Assembly (NCBI GenBank): GCA_963575645.1
Contig: OY754469.1
Location: 37,840,753-37,904,752, forward strand
Direction: 5' to 3'
Length of the DNA stretch: 64,000 nucleotides
Source of the DNA: Xanthostigma xanthostigma
Lineage: Eukaryota > Arthropoda > Insecta > Raphidioptera > Raphidiidae
Shown here: positions 52,240 through 63,056 of the stretch, piece by piece
Numbering within the stretch: the first letter of the stretch is position 1
How the letters are laid out: the number at the start of each line of letters is the position of its first letter
The notes under the pieces: generated by a model
Seen by the model: only the letters and a program-made list of their open reading frames with translations
What the model was told of the DNA's origin: nothing
The model's database searches: none
Translations under genes and position numbers: made by a program

Positions 52240-53165
52240 ATCGTGAAAATGCGTAAGTTATACATAATCAGAATGTAGGTACACTTTTACCAGCTTTGCG
52301 TGAGTCCATGACCGCTTAACACTCGATATTTCGAGCTACACACATAATGACCGCCTGGAACGAAGGGGATAATGGAGATATTTACGTCCTTTTGGCTCAA
52401 AACGGCAGCATACACAACATGCACCTTTATCAATAAGATTTGTAGACGTCCTGAATGAATTATTATTATTATTATCTAATAAATTGATATACCCCAAAAT
52501 ATTAGGTGTTACGTGGTAACAGTACTTTCATTATTGATGCCTTTGAAAAACATCTGTAATGTAAAAATTTACAACCTAAAAAGTTCCCACAGTATTTTTA
52601 AGAATTATTTTATTTTTCTTTTATCTCATTCACAGTTATGTAGTAAGCCAAGACACATTTTTTATGACACAACCCTTAAAACCGTGAACAACGTGTCAGA
52701 ATGGAAATAAATTTTTAATAAACATTCCCGACTTTGTACAAACTTTATTTACAAATCTTTACAATTTCAACTCAACGTCGACTCTCCAACTCACAAACGC
52801 TCAACTTAAGGCCTAGCACACATGAAGAGCGTTCAACGCGCGTTGAACGCCTCTCATATAAACTAGGCCTAACTGTCCAACTACCTTTTAAAAAATCATC
52901 CACATTCATCCAAGCCTTGTTCGGACCAATAAAATTCAAATAAGCCATTCACGCCAAAACACATTGCAATGGTAATTCATTCATAGACATTTCTAAAGAA
53001 CCTAATGTTATAATTGCTTCTACGTAACATATTTTAAGCAGTTAATCACTTGAAGGTTCAATTCTCAACTCAAAACTGTTGCCCGACCCCACGTCGCCTG
53101 TTCTTCTAGTTTTTAAGAAACAACCATCCGTATAGTACAAACACATTTTAAAAATTATAACATTA
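52240..53165. other. No gene seen; 62-bp palindrome at 52809
   Basis: 52809-52870 is AGGCCTAG...GTTCAACGCGCGTTGAAC...CTAGGCCT, an interrupted palindrome. The rest is AT-rich. Confidence 0.5.
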
Positions 53166-53638
53166 CTAGCGGTCCGTCCGGTTTGCTTCTGAACTAATAG
53201 CTTTGAGAGAATTCTTACAGATGTCGCTACTTGGTATTAAAACACTTTTTATGTTTGCTTCTGAACTAATAGCTTTGAGTAAATTCTATCAGATATCGTT
53301 ACATGTTACTAAAGTAGTTTTTTTCAGAAAACACCGTATTTTTATACAAAATATTTAATAAGAACTATCCATATAGCGTAAGTTGCACCAAGCTAGACAC
53401 ATTTACAAAATGTCATTAAAATCGGTTCAGGGGTTTAGGATATTAACGCAGCCAAAATTCTGACACGAGAATTTTATATATGTCACCGGGATATTGTCAA
53501 ATCCGTGATATTGTAATTTCACTAGTGAAATTACAATATCACGATTGACAAATAGTCGTGATATTGTAATTTCACTAAGTGAAATTATACCTAATATCAC
53601 GGGTTTGACAATATCCCGGTGACATATATATAGATAGA
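53166..53638 (-). mobile_element. Helitron carrying a nested foldback element
   Basis: Minus strand starts TCTATCTATATATATG after A and ends CGGACGGACCGCTAG followed by T. Contains a tandem GCTTCTGAACTAATAGCTTT. Interrupted at 53482-53623. Confidence 0.75.
53482..53623. mobile_element. GTCACCGG-ended foldback element, 6-bp target duplication
   Basis: Termini GTCACCGGGATATTGTCAAA and complement; flanked by ATATAT on both sides. The interior holds further hairpins built from GTGATATTGTAATTTCAC. Confidence 0.9.
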
Positions 53639-53973
53639 TTGGGAAGAATGAATTCCTTAAAGAATTTTGCATACACAAGCACACAAAACTTCGGGTTCGT
53701 CACCGTCTATCCAGGGATACTTGCGGAGCTTCTCAAACCCCGAAATGGACGATTGCTATTATTATAATTAAATTTCCTTTTTGAAATTTTGATATTTATT
53801 GTGTTGCATTTCATAATCACAAATGTTTATCGATTGGTATTAATGTGTCAAAAAGATAAGATATAATGTACGTTTAAATAAATAAAATTATCGAAAGATA
53901 ACTTTGTAAAGGCTTTCTGATATCCGTTGATATCTCGACAGTTTAGTATTTAATACACCTGTTATTAGTGCAG

Positions 53974-54093
53974 TCAAAAGTTAATCAAGTATTACCTGTA
54001 CCTAATACCATGTCCCATAATTATGGTCCAATACCGAGGACCCGAGTTGCCTGTTACTATTGTAGTGAGTTCTTTGAAGAAAAAGATTTGCAG
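53974..54093 (+). CDS. TRAF exon 1 of those seen: first half of zinc finger
   Basis: Open from the possible acceptor TTAGTGCAG. Includes ACCATGTCC at 54010, a good initiation context, then MSHNYGPIPRTRVACYYCSE and FFEEKDLQ before donor GTAACA. Either the ATG is the true start, or the exon is internal and the open 36 bases before it are coding. Two zinc-ligand cysteines (CYYC) are here. Confidence 0.78.
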
Positions 54094-57000
54094 GTAACAT
54101 ATTTCATTTTTTTGTTTCTGAAGTAATAACTTTGGGCGCGGTGTAGACAGAGATGATTTCGAACAAGCCCTTCCCCGGCCATCTGTAAATAAAAAATAGT
54201 ATTCATGACGGGGCCGGACTCTTACTTTCCCAAGTCGGAACAATTGAGCCTGTTTAGTATTTGCTCCAAGTGGTAGTTATTTGATTACTAGAAAATTGGT
54301 TCATTTCTTCTAGGCACATGTCCACCAATGTCGCCATGTCCTCGAACGATGTTCTTACAAATGCGGTGTTTATGTTCCTCGACTTATGAGAGAAAAACAC
54401 GCCAAGGAATGTGTCAAAGGAAGACATCGAATGAGCACTGGAAGTATCGGGAACAACCCTGATGCTTCCCTTTATGCAACCATCAACTTCCAAAAAGGAA
54501 ATCCGAACGTCCAAACCCAACCGTCACCTAACATCATTGACAGTCCATACTATAAACAAGTTGGACCGACGACTTCGATGGTCAAACATGGTGCTAGAAA
54601 AAAATCCTCTGATATCTATCAAACACTTCCTAAAGTGCAGGAAATGCCTTCAACACAAATTAGTAACAGGTATTACAAATATTACGTAATCGTCCCCTTA
54701 AATCTGATAATGAACGCGCGTGAACATTTTAAATGGGTGTTCTGCAGGGTCAACCGAAAGTACTTCCTAACACGGCCTAGGAGTGAGGGGGGTAATTAAA
54801 TTATGAATCACGTCCATGTTTATGACGTTTTAATCGATAACTTTTTTCAATCACTGTTGACAACAAATTACAATACACATTGTAACACTAGTCACTACTG
54901 CCATAAACCGTGTATATGAACAACATACACTGCTCGCTATAACTTGTGGGTCAGGAGTTGCACGGTGTACACCGGGGGTATCTGATGATTTCATGTGCTC
55001 CTTCGCAACGTCTGAACGCAAGAAAGTCTGCCACACGGGCTTTAGGGTTGCCGATGGCTGTTAAATTTTAGCGTTGATTGTGTAGCTGTTACACTATTTC
55101 CTAATATGGGGGCATTCTTCCGAGTGTAAAAGGGTGTTCATTTGTCAAAAAAGAATTATTAGATGGATTTTTAAATTACGATTACGACAATCATGTAGAC
55201 AATTGTTCATCAACAAAAAAATACTTACCTTCTATGGTATTTACATTTTAGAACTACTTGTACATATTAAACAAAATATAAATAATCTCGACTTAAATTC
55301 TGACATACATTCTTACAGCACCCGCAATAATAATCATATCTACATTGAAAAATACAGAACTACCAAATACAGCAATAGCCCACTTTGTAAAGGGATTCAT
55401 TTTTACAACATGTTACCTTCTGATATAACAGCAATTCAAGCCATACCAGTTTTTAAAAATAGATTAAAACAATTGTTGATAGACATGTGTCCATATGATT
55501 CTCATATACGATTTTAATTATGTAATTTTAGTCTCATTTTTCGTATTTGTTATTTATATGACGCTATTATACCTATTGGGTCTCAATAAAGATGATATTC
55601 TATTCTATTCTATTCTATTCTTCTAATATTAAATATTGTTTAAATACGACAAATATAATGCATTCTAAAATTATAAAGTACCTATAAGATTTTGGTTGTT
55701 CTGCAGCTCTGCAGCGCTTATACAGGTGGCCACAGATCTGGAAAACCTGAAATTATCAGGGAATTTTACAAAGTATCAGGGAGAAATAGCACTTTGGAGT
55801 TTTAAATTTTTAGTTTTGAAAATATTTTGTTATTTTACAACTTTCAAATCTTTATGAATACCTGGCTATTAATTCAAGCTTAAATTTGGTATTATTTTTT
55901 TTTTGTTTTCTATGCGACTGTTTATCGCTGATATATCGGCGATTAAGTAAAAAGTAACCTTTGGTTTTTTACCATCAATATTTCTAACTAATGATAAGAG
56001 ATAAAGTTTTGTATGCGGAAAGAAATGCGAGAAAATTGTTTTAATGCTCAATTTCGATTTGAAAAAGTACAAAGAAATGACTTTAATCAAAACTTTAAAT
56101 ATCTCGAGCATACAAATAAGATATTAAAATCATGGGAAAGTATAATAAATTTCCTGGAAAACCGGGAATAATTAGTGAAATTTGAAATCATTTTTCTGTG
56201 GCCACCCTATCATAGATGAACCGCCACTGCCAACCATTCACTCTGATTAAAATTTCTGACATTCTTTCTTTAATATCAAAAACGCTTGAACCTTTTTAAA
56301 AGAAGAAAAGCATTAATTCCTAAGCATCTTTATCAATTTATACATTACCATCGTTCAAAGACTTTTTCCTCTTAATTTTTGCTAAACTTTTAAAACAGAG
56401 AACGCACATTATCGGAAGCCAGTACAGTACCACTTGATTCGTCCAGCGGCCAACAAACAGCTAGGACTGCCCCAGGTGTAACCCAAATGAATCGAACTGT
56501 TCCGAACGCATCAAGGGTTGTGTACCAAACTGACGCAACTCTGATTAGGCAACCGAGTGAAACGTCTTCTATTTCCGCTTTAGTCGAAACAGTCGGTAAT
56601 TTAGAAGCCGAAATCGTTTCATTGAGAACCAGTCTAACCGAGGAGCGAAATCAAAGATTGCAATTTCAGGTTAATTTATTAGTAGCTTAATAATTTGAGT
56701 CCATTTTAATTAATGAAATTGCTTTAGTTTGCAAAGTTTCAAATCAATACCACATTTAAAAGTGACTGAAAAGTGAATTATTAGAAAGTTGCATGTCAGG
56801 CTAATAAAAGAGTGTTAAAAAACCGGCCAAGTGCGAGTCGAACTACTTTCTTTTTGACACATCTTGAGAACAAACGATCAGCTGACTTTTTATTTTCTAA
56901 CTTATTAAACTGTAAAGTCAAAAAACATTTTTTACAGAACTTTTTTGCAACAATGGATAGATTAATACACCATTATAAAAAGTATCATATATATTAATAC

Positions 57001-60000
57001 GCTAAGGTTTAAGATGTTTGCCTCCCTTTTTAGAAAAAACCACACAATTTCTCCACATAAATTATATATCATTTTACAGATAATTGCTTGCTCTACTGAC
57101 ATCGACAACTAAAAAATTTATTATTGCTATTGTTTTTGTAAATTAATTAAATTAATTAAACTCTGAACAACGTCTGCCATCTGACGGCGTAACGTTAACA
57201 CTTCGATCTGTCATCTGACAGTGTATGTTCTCTGCATCTGACATTCATATTGTAAATACTGTTTACTGCCATCTGACGGGCAACGCTGAACAACGCTTTT
57301 GCTACTTGCGCCTCTATATGACGATTTTAGTAAAAAATTTCTTTTACAACTGAAAGAAGAACGTTATAAGCAGTGTGCAAAATTAGAAACGAATTGAATA
57401 CCTGCAATCATATTTAAAAAATAATTTTGTAAAGTGATAATTATTATACTTATTTAGTGCGAATAATTCGCACAGGTCACGCTAGTACAAATATAATAGA
57501 ATAATTCACTAGCTGAAATTAACCCCCAGAATAAAAAATTCAACTTTTTATACTTCACGTCTGTGATTGCGTCACCACACCCCTCATCTCTGTGGCAAAT
57601 TTCATTTTTTACGTTAAATAGTTACAGAGAAAAACAGCTGTGACAGACAAACGGACGGACACCGCAGTGATTTTTTTTTATGGCCCTGGCTTTAGCCTTC
57701 ATCCAGAACGGAAGTGATTCACTTAGTGTTTCGTTTGCATGGGAACACTAAAAATAACGTTATAGCACATATTTCTTCTGCCCATGCGCCGATTTTCCCC
57801 CAAAACAATAGGGCTCTTTATATGTACATGTCAAACATTTTACCAAAATTTGGTTTTGATTCACTCAGTTGTTTGGCCTGTATTGTCCTCGCAGAACATA
57901 CAGACGAAGAAACTTTTTCCAAAATCCAAAATAATTGATGTCTTCAGCATAAAGTAGTGTTGATCCAATAGAATGTAAAATAAATTTTTCGAAACGTTGG
58001 CCACTAGCTAAACATTGGTAAAGCTTATTTATTTATGATCCTCAACCAAAACCTTCCTTCATCGTTTTTCCAAAATGATATTTTTTGAACTTGGTGGACC
58101 TCAAAACGAAAAAAATATTGTAAAATGTCGAAAAGTGAATTTTGACCTAAATTAGTAGTACTACTCCCCACTTGTGGAATTATAAAAAACAAAAAACTAA
58201 TTTGTGTTTTTATTATAAATTTGTAATTATATTTTCTACGTTTATTTCCTATTTGTTTGTTAGTTATACGGAATCCCCGGCGCGCGATTTAAACTCGCAC
58301 TTGATCGATTTTGTTTTTAAATTTAAAAAAATCTATCGAGATCTGAGAAACACAAAAAAATAAAACTAAACAACATTATTATTAGTTTTAAGTTATATAC
58401 CGGGCAGTGAACGGGGCCTTTTAACAGTGACATAAGACATTTATTATGGGTACATCGTGTCAAGGTCAAATCTTTTGATTTATCTTTGCTGTTATTTGAC
58501 ATTTAAAATTGTCATGTATTTTAGGTTAAACTCAGTCGACTGGAGAATGCCTACAAAGAACTTGACGGTGCCAACAAATCACATCTGTCAAATTTTGAAA
58601 ATTTTCAAAGATTATGCAACGAAGATAACCAAAATCATAATATCAGAGATGACCATTTGAGGTTAGAAATGGACAAATTACAGCTCAGAAGTCAACTGAT
58701 CGAAGAATGGAAAAAGCAACTCGAAAAGGATTTAAATTCTTTAAGAGATCACGTCGTCAGTGAAAATACAAGACACGTGAAATGTGAGTTGGCCGTTAAT
58801 AATATGGAGCAAAGGTTATTTTTTGGTGAGAAACTGGCAGTTGATTTGGAATCATTAAAAGACGCTGTCTTAACAAACAAATGCGTTCAAGAAGAAGAAA
58901 ATTTGGCTATGAAAACAGCTCTGAATTGTTTTCAAGAATATCAAACCAAAGAAAATTTGATCATAAGCGGACTGTGGAATGATCAACTGAAAGAAATAGA
59001 AAATTTTAAAACTGAGCTTAAACAAATAGATGACGATATTAAAGATATATTGTTGAAACAACACGCTTTGAGTTTTGAGACGAAATCTAATGGACAAACA
59101 GCAAGCGAAAATGTTACTAAAATCGAAATACTTACGAAAGACGTTGACCTTTTGAGGAAAACTTTGGCACAGTTACGTCAAGATTTCACTGACGTCAATG
59201 AAATTGTTAATTCATTCAAAAGTAATGAAATGGGACCAGCTATATTTGATGGTAAAACGACAATTATTTTATTAATTATCGTCTTTGAATTATTGTTCCG
59301 CTTAGTGGCAGATTTAGGTTCGATGCCGCCCTAGGACCTGTCCAATATATCACCCTTTTTGCTCTATTAGAAGTGATTATCAAAATCAAACAGCTAATTT
59401 TCAAATATTTAAATTGCATTTTATTAATTTGAATATAATTAATTAATTTTTTTTAACTATCACTTATGACATTAATTTCTCCTTTCTGGCTTTGGTTCGC
59501 GCGAAATCGTCGATTATATCTTCATAATCAATTTCTTGTACTAATTCAATAGACAATAATGCAATGCCAATGCCGCCCCTAAAATCATGCCGCCCTAGGC
59601 CCGGGCCTCACGGGCCTAAGCGTAAATCCATCACTGGACTTCCGCTAATTAAGAAGTTATACACTTGACGAAACTACTAATAAAGTTAATTTTAAAAATA
59701 TCGAAAGAATTTTTTCGATTTTTTTAAATTCACCGGATACATTCCATTTTTGTACGTGTGGTCGCAAACGACACTGATCGACTTATCGTCGGCCATTGTG
59801 ACGTAGCACGGCACCGTGTGTCATATTAGTAATAATTATAGTAACTAACGAGTAGTAACATAGTAACTCATGAATTTACATATAATCACTTATGTCAAAC
59901 GTCCTATTTGACATAACATTATTTTTCACATCAATTCAACTGTTGTCTTAATGACTTGCTACATTATTAGTTACTACAAATATGACACTTGTGACGAGTT

Positions 60001-63000
60001 ATGCAAAGTGCACTGAGAACCACGTAGAGCGAAGAATTGTCAAAATATTAATTATAAAATGAAAAGATTCCTCTTTATCTATATGCAGACAACTGTTCAC
60101 GTTGGGAGTGGCGCAATAATTCGACACGATTGCGTCCCCCTGTCTATTATCCCCCCATATTCATTTTATATCCCAAAAGACGTAAAAATAATAGGTGTAG
60201 AAAGTTTTCACGTTAGTAAAATAACAATTTTTACTGACGGATTGAGCAAGCAAAAGGTGTCAATTTTACCAAGCGTTAAATTCATTAACTATTTTGCAAT
60301 TGTTATTTAAATATTACTAGGTCTAATGATTCAATTATTAATAAAGAAGATTAGTTAAATGAAATAGTTACTTCATGTTTGTACAGTGAAACTTTCTTGA
60401 AACGAATAAAATATAAATCTGGCAATGTTTTATCGTTTTATGGATAGCAAATGATACAAACATGAAAAGCAGCTATTTTATAGAAGAGTTAATAGCGGAC
60501 CAAAGCACACTACTTCAACTTTGTAAAAATAACGGTGTGTTCCTATAATGACGTCATGAATCGACGCCATAGTGTTGATTCGTTCCGAAATATACTGGCC
60601 AGAGCGTTGACGTATTATTATTTCACTCGTCCACCAAAAGTAATTGTTTACTTTGTTGAGAAGACAGTACTGCAAATAACAACTAAAAAATTTCACGAAG
60701 TTTGATGCACACACGCCCGATTAACTATTTATGCTGTCACAGCTGTCTCACCAGTACATATGCTAGCACACCAGTACAATTATGGCATGGGATTCATGAC
60801 GTCATTAGCACTGGCCAGTATACTGGCTTATATTTCGGAACATACCCTAATTAAGTTTCACCCCTAAATTGCAATCTTTAACCTGGTATGGCAGTTAAAT
60901 TCCACCAATCAAACGGTATGGCAATTTTTATTTCGTTATTAAGTTAGTTCCTGCTTTGTGTAAATGAGTGAAATATTGCAATTTTCCTCATTTTAAAAAT
61001 TTTATAGGGCTCACCCCACCGACGTTCTTTAGCCAGACCGAGCATTCCTTGTTTGGGGAGATCTAAATTCACATTTTTGCTTATTTCCAGCTGTGTGAAA
61101 ATGGGGACGTTCTCGAGACCGCTATCTTTTACCCCAGTCCACCCACGCGTGCGTGACTTGAGTTCATATATTGCAATCTTAAAAATTTATTTAGCAACAC
61201 TAAAATGTACAATTCTTCGAAATACTAAACTTTATAATCTTGTTTATACTTTTATCAATATTTGTATTTATTTATTTATATTTACTTCTGATTTTTTCGA
61301 TTAATACTTTAGAAATAAACGGGGTGACAATTTTCGCAGTTTTTATTTTAGGAATTATAAAAATATATCAATATTTTCAATGGCTCTCCAGCTTTCATTA
61401 GACATTCCATTCGATTAAGTTGAACTTTTTTATTCATTTTTTTAATAATCAGTTTGACCACCTGTTATTCCCTATAATTATCTGAATAAAATATTTACAT
61501 CTAAATCACATGATAGCTTTAATTATGTCAAATTTCAAGTGTCTATAGCTTTTACAGTTTGGCTATGAGAGCTTTATGACAGACGTCCGTTTTTCCGATT
61601 TTGGTACGGAACACTAAAAAATAATTTAATTGTTGTTATAAGGTCATCTACTATGGAAAATAACGAATTACAAAGCCAAGCTAGAGAACTCTAAAGAAAA
61701 CGATACAGTCATAAAAAGTCCTATATTTTATGATAGAAAATACGGCTATGCGATTCGAGTGAGTATATTTTATTTATCTATACTAATATATAAAGCTGAA
61801 GAGTTTGTTTGTTTGTTTGAACGCGCTAATCTCAAGAACTACTGGTTTAAATTGAAAAAAATTGTTTTTGTTGGATAGCCCATTTATTGAGGAAGGCTAT
61901 AGGCTATATAATATCACGCTACGACCATTAGGAGCGGAGCATTAATGAAAAATGTTGCAAAATGTATCTCAAAAATAAGCTTCTATACAGGTGAAATGCA
62001 CTAACTAAATATACTCATATTAGCGTTGTCCGTATACAACGTCGTATGGCTCAATCGGTAGAGCATGCGACTGTCAATATCAGGGTCGTGAGTTCGAGCC
62101 CCACGTTGGGCGAAAATATTTTTATTTTTTTTTTTATTTTCTAGATTACTTTCTTCTAAGGCTTAGATTTAAATTTATTTTAATTTTATTTATTTAATTA
62201 AAAAAAAATTATTAGTTTAAAAAAGTATAAATAGGTACTACTTTTTATCGACAAAAGCTTTTGAACGGTAACTCCGATCATCATGAAATTTGGACACAAC
62301 ATTCATCTCGGTAAACTAAGATGAATGTGTGTACTCATGTTCCTCCCTTCCCCATTCGTTTTTTTACACCCGGGTGAAACCGAACGGGACCGCTAGTAGT
62401 AAATACAGTCAAATCGCGTTATGAACCTGGTCGAGGGGGGAATATAATTCTCAGCGATCGACTGTCGCAAGCTACATTTCCCCTACTTTTTGAGTGAGTG
62501 TATAAATACCTACATGAATTGTTTTTTGTAATTTATATTAAACATACTTATAGAAAAAATTCCGATGAATCGATTCCTGCCATCCGCAACCCTGTATCTC
62601 TTTTAGTCTTTGAAGTACAGCCATTTTAAACCATTCAACTTTTTATACATTTTAATCCACCTTAACTTCTAATCTAAACGAGCTTAACGAGATACGAATT
62701 TGATTTTATCAAATTTAATATCTATCGGTTCCCTCAGGGGAAACATTGGAATCTAGTTTACTTTTTGGGAATCAGCGCTCCCAGGAACCCGAGCTGGCAG
62801 ATTTAGTAATACACACATAGACGCTGATGACCTCAGCTGTTAAGCGTCTACAATTTATCTAATTACAGGCAGAAATTCATTTAAACGGTATTGGAAAGTG
62901 GAAGGATCGTCATATGATTGCATCAGTTGAAATTGTTCCAGGAGAATGGGACGACCTTTTAGACTGGCCCTGCGTCCTTGCGGCCACCGTAATCCTAAGA

Positions 63001-63024
63001 GATCAATCTAGTCCTAGCGATAAG
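53974..63024 (+). CDS. TRAF-family adaptor gene (six exons seen, C terminus beyond window)
   Basis: Spliced plus-strand gene. Exons: 53974-54093, 54314-54669, 56399-56669, 58525-59251, 61643-61758, 62869-63024; all GT-AG, phases join. Counting from the ATG at 54010 there are about 570 residues in the window: a Cys/His TRAF-type zinc finger (about 14-65), a polar linker, a long predicted coiled coil (about 200-475) and most of a MATH domain (about 480-570). TRAFs are cytosolic trimeric adaptors that connect TNF-receptor and Toll-type receptors to kinase signalling. The long coiled coil is unlike TRAF4, while LLDWP...LRDQSSP is TRAF-typical, so I leave the paralogue open. No RING domain is seen: either it lies in exons I could not find upstream, or this TRAF lacks one. 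Confidence 0.9.
54314..54669 (+). CDS. TRAF exon: zinc finger and polar linker
   Basis: Acceptor TTTCTTCTAG, donor GTATTA. Encodes AHVHQCRHVLERCSYKCGVY and LMREKHAKECVKG, completing H/C zinc ligands in the TRAF-zf pattern C-x2-C..H-x3-C..C-x3-C..H-x3-C. A Ser/Thr/Pro/Gln-rich, probably disordered stretch follows. Confidence 0.9.
55115..55618 (+). mobile_element. LINE 3' end with reverse transcriptase C terminus
   Basis: Frame 55134-55517 reads FICQKRIIRWIFKLRLRQSC, ILTFYGIYILELLVHI and NMLPSDITAI, the C-terminal tail of a LINE polymerase. It ends in a (TATTC)n tail at 55590-55618. 5'-truncated, in a TRAF intron, same strand as the gene. Confidence 0.85.
55620..56398. other. TRAF intron, no further gene
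   Basis: GGTGGCCACAGATCTGGAAAA near 55726 and TCTGTGGCCACCCTA near 56195 are inverted repeats about 470 bases apart, suggesting an old inverted-repeat element (about 55726-56210). Confidence 0.5.
56399..56669 (+). CDS. TRAF exon: linker into coiled coil
   Basis: Acceptor TTTAAAACAG, donor GTTAAT. Encodes a polar stretch and then ISALVETVGNLEAEIVSLR with heptad spacing, the start of the coiled coil. The upstream intron contains a LINE 3' end. Confidence 0.85.
56814..57690 (+). mobile_element. CCGGCCAAGTGCGAGTCG repeat split by a Helitron
   Basis: Starts TTAAAAAACCGGCCAAGTGC. The body resumes after 57485 and shows GTGACAGACAAACGGACGG near 57637, the usual layout of this insect repeat. The Helitron at 56985-57485 lies in between. 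Confidence 0.65.
56985..57485 (+). mobile_element. Second Helitron family (copy 2)
   Basis: TCATATATATTAATACGC after A; GTGCGAATAATTCGCAC then AGGTCACGCTAG followed by T. Nested in an older repeat, giving a clean A/T insertion site. Confidence 0.87.
57691..58180 (-). repeat. Degraded copy of the 9.2-kb repeat family
   Basis: CATGCGCCGATTTTCCCCC near 57784, then GGCCTGTATTGTCCTCGC and AAAATGTCGAAAAGTGAATT in the order expected for a reversed copy of the 33690 repeat. Lies in a TRAF intron. Confidence 0.65.
58525..59251 (+). CDS. TRAF exon: long coiled coil
   Basis: Acceptor TGTATTTTAG, donor GTAAAA. Encodes about 242 residues, almost entirely Lys/Glu-rich helix with heptads (for example KLSRLENAYKELDGAN and LTKDVDLLRKTLAQLRQDF). 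This is the TRAF-N trimerisation region. If the intron is retained the frame runs on for 27 residues into a hydrophobic segment and a hAT-type repeat before stopping. Confidence 0.92.
59302..59637. mobile_element. hAT-like miniature element in TRAF intron
   Basis: Left GTGGCAGATTTAGG, right TAAATCCATCACTG; inner GCCGCCCTAGG at both ends as in 19591-20193. Flanks TTCCGCT on both sides suggest the target duplication. Starts about 50 bases after the coiled-coil exon. Confidence 0.75.
59640..61642. other. TRAF intron, no further gene; one inverted-repeat element
   Basis: 60534-60847 has ends GGTGTGTTCC / GGAACATACC and repeated ATGACGTCATGAAT and ACTGGCCAG segments, a probable miniature element. 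The remainder is AT-rich. Confidence 0.5.
61643..61758 (+). CDS. TRAF exon: first part of MATH domain
   Basis: Acceptor GTTGTTATAAG, donor GTGAGTAT. Encodes HLLWKITNYKAKLENSKEN, then SPIFYDRKYGYAIR, the classic MATH opening (LWKI..Y......SP.FY....GY). Found by splice phase and homology; it lies 19 bases before a Helitron insertion. Confidence 0.9.
61777..62396 (+). mobile_element. Helitron with tRNA-Lys-like insert, complete ends
   Basis: TCTATACTAATATATAAAGC after A; CGGGTGAAACCGAACGGGAC then CGCTAG followed by T. It begins 19 bases after the first MATH exon, on the TRAF sense strand. Non-autonomous. Confidence 0.9.
62041..62112 (+). pseudogene. tRNA-Lys-like sequence inside Helitron (copy 3)
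   Basis: TGGCTCAATCGGTAGAGC (A box), GACTGTCAATATCAGG in the anticodon arm and GAGTTCGAGCCCCACG (B box), ending GTTGGGCG. The 3' half matches tRNA-Lys almost exactly; the 5' acceptor strand and anticodon have drifted. Confidence 0.82.
62869..63024 (+). CDS. TRAF exon: middle of MATH domain
   Basis: Acceptor CTAATTACAG, donor GTAGTT. Encodes AEIHLNGIGKWKDRHMIASV, then EWDDLLDWPC and VILRDQSSP, matching YLNGDG.GKGTHLS, D.LL.WP and LLDQ. The remaining strands of the MATH domain must lie right of 64000. Confidence 0.92.
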
Positions 63025-63056
63025 GTAGTTTTTTTATTTTTTTTTATTTACCTATT

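Noticed and set aside
53427-53684. Minus-strand ORF of 85 residues
   Set aside because: It spans a foldback element nested in a Helitron; repeated peptide arises from the hairpin arms.
60059-60310. Plus-strand ORF of 83 residues in a TRAF intron
   Set aside because: No splice sites in phase with TRAF and no recognisable domain.
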